Source: Diphasiastrum complanatum
Taxonomy: Eukaryota; Streptophyta; Lycopodiopsida; Lycopodiales; Lycopodiaceae
Length of the DNA: 64,000 bases
Direction of reading: 5' to 3'
Assembly (NCBI GenBank): GCA_029204225.1
Contig: CM055101.1
Span: 41,812,927-41,876,926 of the forward strand
Made by a program: the position numbers and the translations under genes. The notes under the pieces were generated by a model. It worked only from the letters and a program-made list of their open reading frames with translations, had not been told where the DNA came from and did not search any database. Shown here piece by piece: positions 24,401 to 30,563 of this stretch (its first letter is position 1; each line of letters starts with the position of its first letter).

Positions 24401-27400
24401 TTCTGCTATATCTCTAATCTCGTCTCTTCCTGAAAATAAGCAAGACGTGCCAAACTTCAATGCTAGACCTACTACAACCGTGTGCAACCACACCTCTTTA
24501 ATATCTTCAACAAGAACTTCCACTGAAAGAAGCCACGCTTACGCAATAGCAATGGCCTTCGTACAAGTTTGCAAACATTTCGATCTCTATAAACAAAAAG
24601 TTAGGACTTGACTGGATGAATAAATGCTAACTAACAATGTTGAGCTAGGGAGAAAGAAGCTTGTTTATGTAAATATCACTCGATGGAAAAAACCATAAAG
24701 CTTCTTAACAATTATTAACTCTAAATATACATGGCTCTAAACGTTCTCAGTTAGTAATTGACAAATGTAATCCTGAAACATGGAACACCTCCAACAAAGA
24801 TTGCACTTATTGTTACAGTTTGAATAATTACTATGTTATTAATAGTGGGACATAATGAGAAATTCATCACTTCCTTTCTTATCAAATATTATGCCTTCTT
24901 CAGATTGTCATTTCTGAAGAAACTAGATGTAATGTTTTGCACTCCAATAATGACTACAACAATGATAACCACCAATATGGTCTTCTGGTATTCTACTTGA
25001 AAGAATGTCTTTGGATGGACTACTATTGCTCAAAATCTGGCCAAAGTCATAGTGCCAGGGACTATTTTTTCAGTTATCTTTGCAGTCTGACCTTGATATG
25101 TTTTCTACCTAAGCTCTTTGAGTGTCAGAGGTTGATTTCAGATTAATGTATTGTATCTTGAAAAGTTACTCAAGTACCAAATCTTTCCCAAAGCTCTTTT
25201 TATCCATGTTATGAGTCTGCCTTATCGGGTATGCACTTGACTTACCTCATGAAAAGTGCATAAAAGAATTCTGATTAGCATACACCATCATTTATTTGGA
25301 ACTCCACTCAACATGGCTCAGTGGATTTCAGCCAATGGCTTTAAACAGCAGTTACTTTTTACCTAGGTTTTCATGAAGTTCTCATGACTTCGCCAATTAA
25401 TGTCAAGAAATATGCCAAAGAGCTTGCTTAATGATGCTTGATACAACCACAGAGCAACATGCAAACCTAAACTTGCCAATGTGAGCTCCAGCACATCAAA
25501 ACATCTGAAACCAAATTGTGGATCTTACAAAATGGAAATCAATAAGCTTAGGTACTATAAGCCAACATCAATCAAGGTTTGAGAGCAAAACATGGAGTAG
25601 ATCTCATTTGTTTAGAAAACAATAAAGGAGCTAGTCACAAACTCGACTAGTCAACTTGTAACTTCAAAGCTTCTTGTCAATGAATCAACATCTCGTAGAA
25701 AATGACTAAGACTATATTTGGGAGATACAACCCCCCCCCCCAATGTCAATCTTATTTAAGCTAACACCTAACATTGTTCTAAACTTCTCAAACTTGTCTT
25801 TACTAAGCGGTTAAGTAGAGATATCAGCAATTTGATTGTTGGCATCGCAGCTAGCTCAATCTTATCACTGTCTTTTCTCTTGTATAAAGTGTTGGTCGAC
25901 CTCTATATGCTTTGTCCTTCCATGGTAGACTGGATTTCTTGCAAGTAAGTGCAATAATGGAGGTTCTACTTGAGCAATCTGCATATCGTCACAAGTGGTC
26001 CTCGTAATCACCCTAGACTCAGCTTCCGTGGATGATAAAGCAATAATGGGCTGTTTTTTGCTCCACCAAGAACTGGCCCCTAAACCTAGGCTAAAGCAAT
26101 AGCCTGCCATCGATCTCCGATAGTCTTTATTACCTGCCCATCTGATCTGAACAACCTTCCAGTTGAAGATCACCATCCTCAATGTATCCAATCCTATAGG
26201 TCATTGTCCCTCACATAAAGTAAGATCCGCTTGGTTACCTTCCAATGTAATTCAATAGGGTTACTCATAAATTGGCTTGCATCCACTAATTGACAATAGA
26301 GAATCTCTATTGTCATAAATTTGCAAATGAAGGACCCTCATCCTTTGATGGCTTGTTGCTTGCATCCACTAGTGTGCTAATGTGCTTGCTTTCTTGCATA
26401 TTTAACCTATCAGCTGCTTCCAACATGCCATGAGCTCCCATGTGTCATTCTTGAAAATGGAGTCATACTCCTCCTGCATGGCTTGTTGCCATACCTTTTC
26501 CTTCATGAAAGAACTATGGCTCATCTGCTTCCAAACTTGTGGACATAATGGCAAAATTAATCTCATGTCTCATGAGACCTAATTGATCTTCTAGCACCAT
26601 ATTCATTACTCTCTCCTTCCTCCAAAATATGTCCCTTTGATTGTTTTCAATACCACCTAGGAAGCTTCTTCCTAGTGGTAGGTTGTTAGGGACCCAACTC
26701 CCTTGGGTCCCAAACCCAACTTGAAACTGAACGATGACTGGGCCCGTTGACTTGACCAGTGACTCGTGGACCTGCATGGTTGCCATGTGTCATGTTCCAG
26801 GATGTGTGCTAGGCTTGGAGACTCCCACCTTGGAGGTATACAAGGAGAGGAGGTCTCTTAATCCATTCATTCTATCTACCTAGGAGGTGGATGGAGAGCA
26901 CTTGTGCACAACCAGGATGAGCGCTTGTGCATAGCCAGGAGGAGTGTTAGCCTGAGGTAGGAGATGGCTGAAGGGCTTTGGCAGTGGTATGGGACGCTGT
27001 CAGGGTTGGAGGTCAAATCTTGCTTGTTATAGGTCACGGGCCAAGGCACGGAGGGTGGACCCAGATTAGGTCCTGCGGTGGGGTGGATCGTGAGCGTTCG
27101 GTTTCCTTGATGATCGGCACCTGTTGGCTTAGGGTTTCGAGATCGTAACAGATGGTATCAGAGCCACCTTAATCTATGTACAGGTCTGATCGATCCATCT
27201 TGGCGGATTGTATGTTTTCTAAGACTTTGGAATCCCGTTTTTCCTTTTGTGAATCGTCATCTTTTTCTTTTTTTTTTTAATTTCCGAAACACTGGATTCG
27301 AGTAGTTGGCGCAAACCAGGTGAGCTTTGCACCATCCTCTCGTCATGCCAGATCTTTTTTCAGGAGAGAAGAAAGATAGATCCCCCGATGTCGTGATTCC

Positions 27401-30400
27401 ATGGTTGGATCGTTGGAGTTCGCATTTCTCTATGCACGATTCAACGAACGACAATAAGATCAGTATGGCCGTCATGTATTTACGAGGTAAAGCATTTACC
27501 TAGTGGCAGGATCTTCGAGGCAAGGCCGATGTCCCCAAGTCTTGGGAGGATTTTTGTTAAGGCCTTTAAGGTGGCCTTCTTACCCATCTTGGATGACTTC
27601 GAGTTCTATCGCCAATATCCGACGATTCATATGGGGAACCGGCCCTTGGATGCATACTTGCAAGATTTTCAAGAGGTATATTCTCGTTTTGCTACAAGAA
27701 TAGATCCTGCTTTAGTCAAGTTGCATTATATTTTGGGATTGCCCAAAGACTTTCAACTTGAAGTAAGGAGGAACCAGCATCATACTCTCGAGGATGATGT
27801 TCGCTATGCTAAGCTATACAATGATACTCGTGTAGTAGCTAAGCCTGAGCCTGCTGGAGCAAAGGGTAAAAAGACAATCTTTTCGAAGAAAGAAAAAGAA
27901 AAAGTGAAGGGTTCTCCCTTGGAGCCAAGTGGATCAAAGAAATAATCTTCAATGGACCAAGAAACCTTCGCAAAGGCCAGGAGCGACAATATGTGGTTCA
28001 ATTGCATGGAACCGGGTAGTGCCAGAAGAAAAGGAAAAATGTTAAAGGGGCTTCCTTTAAGGCGTCAGGTAACATTTCAAGCATTGATCTAACGTGACCA
28101 TCGGTATGTGGTAAAGCTGGCCACAGGAGCAGAGAGCCAAGTTTGGGACTGGATAGTCCCACGTCTTCCTGTACAAATTCAGGGATATAAGGATAAATTA
28201 GATTTTCATGTAATGAATTTGGATAAAGTAGACATAATACTTGGTAAGGAGTGGTTCTATGATGGTTCTATGAGAGGAATGAGTCGTTAAAGAAAAACTA
28301 TGTAACCCACAGTTTGTCGTTCTTGCATAACGGCTCCCACAATGAATTGAATGGAAATGTGGATATTTCTTCTCCTTACATGCTTTCTGCTTTGGAAATT
28401 GTTAAATGTATGGATGTTGTTGATTGTAATTCTTATTTACGTTGGTTGAAGGATTTCACATACCATGAAGAATGCAATTCACAATATTATAATTTCCAAA
28501 TGGAATTATTGTCTAACAACCTAAAACAAGAAAATTCACCGGAAGGTGAAACCTTTAGAAGACTTAGACAAGATTTTAACGATGTGTTTCCTGAAAAGCT
28601 TCCAGAGAGTCTTCCCCCCTCTAGGGGAGTTGACCATGGTATTAAACTCATTCTTGGTAGTTCATGAGTACTACAGAGGAGGATGAAGTTTATAGACAGC
28701 TGCAAAACTATCTTAAGATGGGCCATGTAAGGCCTAGTAAGTCCCCTTGGGAGGCTCCAGTTATCTTAGTTGATAAAAAAGACGGAGGTACTCGTCTTTG
28801 TGTGGACTGTAAAAAGTTAAATAAATTAACGATTAAGGACCGTTACTCCTTACCTCGAATGGATGAGCTAGCTGATCGATTACACGGTGCCCTCTCTCTG
28901 CTGTGTATATGGCGCTCGTGGTCTAACATGCGAAATGGATGGCTGATCTGTGGGTGTATCACTCTCTCTGGGAGGACCTGTTGAAGCATGTGGTACATCT
29001 GCCGCCAAAGAAGAGGAGGGACGAGAAGGACCCGTTGCCGCTGATCCAACCTGCTCATGTGACGCTCTCCCCTCTGAACTAAGCCCTGTTGCTGCGGGTA
29101 GAACTGGAGTGGCCTCGCCTAGACCATGCACTACACCTAAACCCTACCCTGAACGTGCTGTACTAGGCTCTGCACCCGTAGTAGGCCGTGCCTGCCTATC
29201 TGTGAACCCTGCCTATGAACCTGCAGCAGCTCCTGCTCCCTGTCCCTGTCCCTGTCCCTGTCCCTACCGGAAACCTGTGATGCACCATCAGGCCCGTACA
29301 TAATAGACAACCTCTGCCTCTCCTCATCAGAAATCCTGGGGCAATCATATATGCCCAATGCCCGCCCACTCGGCCCTCTGGCCCTCAGTAAGTGAGCCCT
29401 AACCCTGGTAAGTGATCCTGTGAAGAGACCACCACAATGCAAGCATCTCCATCTGCGGACTCATGTGCCATGGTGTGTAGCCACATCCCCCTCGGTAAGC
29501 TCAACCTCGCCTGAAAGGCCTCGGCCCCGCACCGGCATCGTGTCAACAAGAGATCAAACCTGCAAACAAAAATAAGCAGGCAACCATTCATTAGAAAAAA
29601 ACACACTGCATTGAAAACATTACCAGCCTAAAACAGAGCTCAACACATCCGAGCACACGTCACAATGATTCTAGTAAAATCATAGCAAGTGCCAAAAAAC
29701 ACACGAGATTAGGGCGAGGGATAGAATTATTTCAGTATGAGCGAAAACGGGCGACTGACGTTAGCGAGGTCATAATCGCGTTTTTGTGCAACTATGAAAT
29801 TTTGTAATGATACTTCAGCTTCTTCTTGGGAAAAGCATTAGAAACTAAATATAATTAGGCTTATGGTAAAAGCCTAGGCGTGTTCAATCTAACAACAGCA
29901 TTTTATGCTATGGGAACGAATTATTCTTTAAGCAAAAACCTTTATTAAGAGTCCTTTCATGGGAGTCCAATTGATAGCCGAGAAGATGACCAGAACCGGT
30001 TCCAATACGCCCAAAACTACTAAAACTTCCATCTCTAACAAAATTGCCAACTACTTGACTCTACACAATCCATAAACAATAACTTGGTTAGATCCAAGAT
30101 TTAGACGAACTAAAAGACTAAATGTCTAAGAGAATACAAGTCAAAAGGCATAAGCATCAAATTGGTGTTTTACAAGTACTAAAGTCTCTAAATCATCTAT
30201 AATATTGGGAGGAAATAATATCAAAACATTTAACTAAGCAACTAATGTCCATTATTTCAATCACCTATCTTCAATTCGCACACTCAAAAGCTTGTATCTA
30301 GGAATCGATTTAAATGCTTCAATGCAAATTCATACGTACCTATTTAAGGCAATATTAAACCCATGTATTGAGGCTCAATTACATCGAAAACATGATTTAT

Positions 30401-30563
30401 TACTGATTTATTTTGTTAACATACTAGATTTCACAGCTAGTTTGATTGTTTCCAATATTCCTAAAAGGCACAAGGAACTCCAAAATCTCAACCTGGCCAC
30501 CAGCACCCTTGGTAAAGGTTGGATCAGAAGAATAAATGTTATCATCAAGGACTCGTCCACATC
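3336..30563 (-). CDS. BRF1: BRF1-like TFIIIB subunit (TFIIB-related factor), nine exons found, partial
   Basis: BRF1 joins TBP and BDP1 in TFIIIB, which places RNA polymerase III on tRNA, 5S and other class III promoters in the nucleus. Exons read 30563-30493, 30060-29940, 24429-24344, 24159-24083, 22028-21972, 20226-20114, 5243-5143, 3705-3619 and 3416-3336. Each is bounded by AG and GT and every junction keeps phase. The product starts in the zinc ribbon (CGRVLDDN, then [11 protein letters not shown]), continues through a linker, then cyclin repeat 1 ([49 protein letters not shown]) and cyclin repeat 2 ([49 protein letters not shown]). The [15 protein letters not shown] and RNFTRGRR blocks are diagnostic of BRF1 against TFIIB. 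The first exon (start codon, first zinc-ligand pair) and the C-terminal BRF homology region were not located. No stop or frameshift interrupts the recovered exons, so the gene looks functional despite the retrotransposons in its introns. Confidence 0.92.
3619..3705 (-). CDS. BRF1: BRF1 exon: cyclin repeat 2, TGRRPSG block
   Basis: The acceptor is ctgcttttgcag and the donor GTATGA. There are 29 codons in phase 0, reading [20 protein letters not shown], then GFECTKNDV. Confidence 0.95.
3706..5142 (-). other. BRF1 intron (about 1.4 kb)
   Basis: No gene is seen inside. Around 4,060-4,480 there are repeated gggaat/attccc motifs (for example cccacgcatgggaa), suggestive of an old small repeat, but no clean terminal repeats or target duplication could be defined. 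Confidence 0.6.
5143..5243 (-). CDS. BRF1: BRF1 exon: start of cyclin repeat 2
   Basis: The acceptor is atggtttgtag and the donor GTGTGC. The exon reads [14 protein letters not shown], then [19 protein letters not shown]. An earlier acceptor at the T-tract (about 5,323) would bring an out-of-phase extension, so the nearer one is chosen. Confidence 0.95.
5514..7227 (-). mobile_element. Unclassified 3' part of the decayed minus-strand copia-like element
   Basis: This continues the gag-protease segment on the minus strand with broken open stretches (for example 7,120-6,590 and 6,729-6,265). None shows integrase, reverse transcriptase or RNase H motifs. The reading is lysine- and serine-rich with no domain I recognise. 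A purine-rich run (AAAGGGAAGGTGG on the minus strand, about 6,000) could be an old polypurine tract, but no second LTR follows. It may be a non-autonomous element whose pol was replaced, or simply decay. Confidence 0.4.
7228..8632 (-). pseudogene. Ty1/copia Gag and protease, frame-broken
   Basis: A minus-strand ATG ends at 8,632. The capsid (UBN2-like) region has the block [18 protein letters not shown] and a coil with [12 protein letters not shown]. The zinc knuckle [14 protein letters not shown] (C-x2-C-x4-H-x4-C) lies near 7,940-7,900. The aspartic protease motif [13 protein letters not shown] lies near 7,770-7,730, followed by typical KNLLSVGQ and the start of the pre-integrase region. 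Frame changes occur near 8,560 and near 8,145. It would make the virus-like particle core of a copia element; as read it cannot give one continuous protein. Confidence 0.88.
9223..9234 (-). other. Primer binding site of the minus-strand copia
   Basis: The minus strand reads TGGTATTAGAGC, one change from the usual TGGTATCAGAGC, directly adjoining the LTR end. Confidence 0.8.
9235..9727 (-). repeat. 5' LTR of the minus-strand copia (about 493 bp)
   Basis: Read on the minus strand it begins TGTGGGAAA and ends TTCACA immediately before the primer site, with complementary TGTG/CACA ends. No second copy was found in the window, so the partner LTR is lost or too decayed. Confidence 0.7.
9790..10248 (-). 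pseudogene. Ty3/gypsy reverse transcriptase, distal part
   Basis: The minus strand reads [18 protein letters not shown], then [35 protein letters not shown] and [11 protein letters not shown]. These are the catalytic blocks of gypsy reverse transcriptase, including the YLDD centre. It continues the frame that stops at 15,479 on the other side of the copia insertion. After IYRQEKLY the frame decays (stops) and ends before 9,790. Confidence 0.9.
10249..10750 (+). repeat. 5' LTR of the nested copia (502 bp)
   Basis: It starts TGTTGGAATG and ends TTTCCTACA. A TATA box (ctatatatatg, about 10,573-10,583) and short repeats of agtcaagtagttgga (10,490-10,540) are inside. By eye it differs from the 3' copy at about six positions, roughly 1.2 percent. 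Confidence 0.95.
10751..10762 (+). other. Primer binding site of the nested copia
   Basis: TGGTATCAGAGT lies directly against the LTR end and pairs with the 3' end of initiator tRNA-Met. Confidence 0.9.
10948..11870 (+). pseudogene. Copia Gag with one frameshift and one stop
   Basis: The N-terminal part is read in the frame of 10,948. It has an unusual start but reaches the copia block [12 protein letters not shown], then [18 protein letters not shown] and KSAW. Near 11,319 the frame shifts by one base into [11 protein letters not shown], with VYLRNQL and [11 protein letters not shown] following. A TAG at 11,730-11,732 interrupts the frame just before the zinc knuckle [14 protein letters not shown] (C-x2-C-x4-H-x4-C, about 11,770-11,812). 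After that the same frame runs into pol without a break. It would be the capsid and nucleocapsid precursor; the two lesions separate the capsid N-terminus from the rest. Confidence 0.88.
11871..14693 (+). CDS. Copia protease-integrase polyprotein, RT core deleted, linker duplicated
   Basis: An open frame of 940 codons, continuing Gag's frame; the first Met is internal. Protease DSGA is at residues 62-65. Pre-integrase [11 protein letters not shown] is at about 197-208 with CEGC near 236-239. The integrase core has D266, D329 (TDRGGEY) and E365 (NGVAERKNR), a D-D-35-E spacing. The RT start ([19 protein letters not shown]) lies near residues 655-675. At about residue 684 it jumps to the late RT phrase [13 protein letters not shown], so the catalytic fingers and palm with YVDD are missing and no RNase H follows. 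From about residue 805 a diverged second copy of the integrase-RT linker appears (FGQQSV, ADFFGS). Protease and integrase look intact; reverse transcription would need a partner element. Confidence 0.9.
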   Translation: MEQQFGKEDNFFNNDYAFFTNNLISPQDEISATSNLAGFSAENSSFSALQVAVFSSIDWVIDSGATRHMTYNKEVFTKLVKVHDGSKVQGVDNTSYPIKGIGVIPIILPNGEEKYIRNVLYVPKIKKNLISVSTIINQGLVVEFKEDKCLIKDPKRSLMIIASGTLRGGLFLMDTYERRASSSFCLVASSSHSLELAELWHARFGHLNFASLKMLKRFNMVEDIPNIEHPEGHVCEGCILGKFQRQAFPIDGTIRVDGKFDLVHSDICGPMRTESIGRCKYFVTFIDDLSRFTWIYSMKAKSEVFQRFKDFLAMIENQFGHSLKILRTDRGGEYIKNTFGTYLQSKSIHHQMTTPYTPQQNGVAERKNRTIMEMARCMLKAKGLPHKFWTEAVITAAYISNRCPTKALKVLTPYEVWYGKKPIVSHLRIFGCTAYAFIPDKLRTKLDDKEVKCIFVGYSSESKGYRLFNMDTNKIIVSPDVHFDEKTSYDFAPTHVMKGDFPHDAYVEIFTDLVLPSNHEDKRLPSTSSGQPTTSSILQPIVHQEKPIYGEEQPVEDIGQQGPSSKNIGQQGPSSEHFGQQSVDKGKAVGQPKPIPKWLLQTLQDSKVDHFYEGKTRASTKSIAFADFSDFALISIEDGAVEPVFYEQARGVKYWEDAMQKEYNSLVKNHTWVLVDLPNGAGIFISQQRYIEQMLKQYSFFKSSQVDAYDGCISEKFHAKPFQFDVLAKAEKFKHSLEPFCTNRGGSQHVSISTFVQNVKSEHLFGENFSLLEESSMSSHASSRDSFDDAIVDASLDSLPNFYEEDVGQQVQSSSFGHLQPILHHEQSIMLQEQPPEDYGQHGPCWEHFGQQSVEQPITVPCRLLEEQDSKEMSYYERKAHASLKSVPLADFFGSTLTLHHDVGTSPILCEQVIDSKVREDVMPKEFGTLFYCPYGKKYF
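14969..14976 (+). other. Polypurine tract of the nested copia
   Basis: AAGGAGGG stands immediately before the 3' LTR TG and would prime plus-strand synthesis. Confidence 0.85.
14977..15478 (+). repeat. 3' LTR of the nested copia (502 bp)
   Basis: The same length and ends as the 5' LTR (TGTTGCAATG to TTTCCTACA). About six substitutions separate the two and no indel was seen. Confidence 0.95.
15479..15880 (-). pseudogene. Ty3/gypsy reverse transcriptase, proximal part
   Basis: The minus strand reads [20 protein letters not shown], then [20 protein letters not shown] and [17 protein letters not shown], the first blocks of gypsy RT. The frame is cut at 15,479 by the copia insertion and resumes at 10,248. 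Upstream (15,880-15,690) the usual protease-RT spacer is read with [18 protein letters not shown]. Confidence 0.92.
15886..16524 (-). pseudogene. Ty3/gypsy aspartic protease region
   Basis: The minus strand contains [14 protein letters not shown], the retropepsin-type motif in which the usual DSG reads DDG here, then [11 protein letters not shown] and [15 protein letters not shown]. The last phrases recur in the plus-strand relative at 28,108-28,290, so the two are of one family. The DDG change may itself be decay. Confidence 0.82.
16537..17430 (-). pseudogene. Ty3/gypsy Gag, interrupted by stops
   Basis: The minus strand reads [20 protein letters not shown] (coiled-coil-like), [18 protein letters not shown], then a TGA at 17,094-17,092 just before [18 protein letters not shown]. 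It continues with [20 protein letters not shown] and FILGLPKD. A second stop (TAG) follows RRN near 16,822. The zinc-knuckle area is out of frame. Compared with the relative at 27,345-27,945, both stops fall at positions that are sense codons elsewhere. Confidence 0.85.
17431..17943 (-). other. Leader of the minus-strand gypsy
   Basis: An untranslated stretch between the primer site and Gag, with A-rich runs near 17,755-17,825 and 17,900. No gene is seen. Confidence 0.55.
17944..17955 (-). other. Primer binding site of the minus-strand gypsy
   Basis: The minus strand reads TGGTATTAGAGG, close to the initiator tRNA-Met complement. Confidence 0.7.
17956..18290 (-). mobile_element. Probable 5' LTR remnant of the minus-strand gypsy
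   Basis: It is resolved only by position. Phrases such as GGTGGATCGTGAGC and GGTATGGGACGC are shared with the LTR at 26,684-27,150, supporting one family. The outer end is not fixed. Confidence 0.5.
18330..18790 (+). pseudogene. Copia RT end and RNase H start, fragment
   Basis: The plus strand reads [20 protein letters not shown] with [20 protein letters not shown], then [20 protein letters not shown] and SMVS. After a stop at 18,638 the trace continues with [11 protein letters not shown] and GYVDADL. This is the C-terminal third of copia RT running into RNase H. Both ends are cut and no LTR is visible. Confidence 0.85.
18791..19314. other. No gene recognised
   Basis: One plus-strand stretch (about 18,860-19,010, [20 protein letters not shown]) reads smoothly but matches nothing I recognise. 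Confidence 0.4.
19315..19972 (+). repeat. Three tandem copies of a 223-bp unit
   Basis: Copies start at 19,315, 19,538 and 19,749 with tgtatctcagcattccttg. The middle copy lacks about 12 bp (cgtatggtgcat). Each copy carries an exon-like stretch bounded by ttgcag and gtaaat that translates [17 protein letters not shown], and another open stretch [17 protein letters not shown]. It sits inside the BRF1 intron but on the opposite strand. Confidence 0.9.
20114..20226 (-). CDS. BRF1: BRF1 exon: end of cyclin repeat 1 and inter-repeat linker
   Basis: The acceptor is gatgtctcag and the donor GTAAGC. The exon reads [17 protein letters not shown], then [12 protein letters not shown]. It ends with the first base of an Arg completed by the exon at 5,243, almost 15 kb away. 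Confidence 0.94.
20227..21971 (-). other. BRF1 intron (about 1.75 kb) with local duplications
   Basis: No gene is seen. Between 21,302 and 21,436 a phrase ending ttggtccagtg.atgagtgacacatgtca occurs twice as a direct repeat, and an inverted palindrome lies between (separate entry). Confidence 0.7.
21349..21390. repeat. 42-bp near-perfect palindrome
   Basis: Arms TGACACATGTCATG and CATGACATGTGTCA flank the self-complementary core TTGACCGGTCAA, with one mismatched pair. It could form a cruciform or hairpin. It contains two inverted TTGAC cores, the W-box core bound by WRKY factors; any regulatory role is inference. Confidence 0.85.
21972..22028 (-). CDS. BRF1: BRF1 exon: cyclin repeat 1, LIDFSD segment
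   Basis: A 57-nt exon reads [18 protein letters not shown]. The acceptor is tatgcag, followed by a second possible AG four bases on; only the first keeps phase. The donor is GTAAGT. The joints on both sides restore Arg and Val codons. Confidence 0.93.
22029..24082 (-). other. BRF1 intron (about 2.05 kb)
   Basis: AT-rich; no gene or mobile element recognised. Confidence 0.6.
24083..24159 (-). CDS. BRF1: BRF1 exon: cyclin repeat 1 core
   Basis: The acceptor is ggacacag and the donor GTATTG. The exon reads [20 protein letters not shown], then LYIVC and two bases of Arg. This is the most conserved block of the first repeat. The intron to the previous exon is only 184 bp. Confidence 0.95.
24344..24429 (-). 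CDS. BRF1: BRF1 exon: start of cyclin repeat 1
   Basis: The acceptor is cttattttcag and the donor GTATGT. The exon reads [15 protein letters not shown], then NAAHRLYV in phase 0. Confidence 0.92.
24430..25849. other. No gene recognised; start of the 5.5-kb BRF1 intron
   Basis: AT-rich intronic sequence with a run of 11 C at 25,731-25,741. No coding signal. Confidence 0.6.
25850..26520 (-). pseudogene. Copia RT start fused to RNase H, internally deleted
   Basis: The minus strand begins near 26,510 with [20 protein letters not shown], the start of copia RT. It passes through unreadable sequence, then gives [36 protein letters not shown] and [15 protein letters not shown], the RNase H blocks. 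Most of RT is absent. Confidence 0.85.
26684..27150 (+). repeat. 5' LTR of a plus-strand gypsy (467 bp)
   Basis: It begins TGTTAGGGAC and ends ATCGTAACA, with a perfect 5-bp terminal inverted repeat (TGTTA/TAACA). The primer site follows after two bases. Confidence 0.85.
27153..27164 (+). other. Primer binding site of the plus-strand gypsy
   Basis: TGGTATCAGAGC, the exact initiator tRNA-Met type site. Confidence 0.9.
27345..27945 (+). pseudogene. Ty3/gypsy Gag, broken
   Basis: It reads [40 protein letters not shown], then TAG after KAFT (about 27,501) and a one-base shift near 27,560. It resumes as [20 protein letters not shown] and [20 protein letters not shown] and ends with a basic tail ([10 protein letters not shown]). 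It is clearly related to the minus-strand Gag at 16,537-17,430. The true start is probably upstream. Confidence 0.85.
28080..28890 (+). pseudogene. Ty3/gypsy protease end, spacer and RT start, truncated
   Basis: It reads [20 protein letters not shown] and [10 protein letters not shown], then after a stop the spacer with [15 protein letters not shown]. From 28,664 it reads RT as [20 protein letters not shown] and [14 protein letters not shown]. The RT stops abruptly at about 28,890, where unrelated GC-richer sequence begins. No 3' LTR is seen. Confidence 0.87.
28891..29610 (-). other. GC-richer insert of unknown origin with (CCCTGT)4
   Basis: It is markedly richer in G+C than its surroundings. 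(CCCTGT)4 lies at 29,238-29,261. The minus strand has open stretches (29,606-29,385, with [20 protein letters not shown]; 29,442-29,137) with no recognised domain. It abuts the truncated gypsy RT. Confidence 0.4.
29940..30060 (-). CDS. BRF1: BRF1 exon: linker before cyclin repeat 1
   Basis: The acceptor is ctgtgtag equivalent at 30,062-30,061. The exon reads [12 protein letters not shown], then [14 protein letters not shown] and HERTLNK, and ends with 1 nt that completes a Gly with the next exon. The donor is GTTTTTG, weak but in phase. The [12 protein letters not shown] joint is as expected for BRF1. Confidence 0.88.
30493..30563 (-). CDS. BRF1: BRF1 exon: second half of the zinc ribbon
   Basis: The acceptor is tgttgtacag. 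The exon opens with 2 nt (phase 1 from the missing exon) and reads [19 protein letters not shown]. Its Cys is the last zinc ligand; the earlier ligands must lie upstream. The donor GTTGAG is weak, but the phase-0 joint to the next exon gives GGQSQVVGN, matching the family's GQSQ motif. Confidence 0.88.

Noticed and set aside
24430..24523. Upstream extension of the BRF1 exon frame ([18 protein letters not shown])
   Set aside because: Not BRF1-like; a good cttattttcag acceptor at 24,430 and the in-phase joint to 29,940 explain the protein without it.
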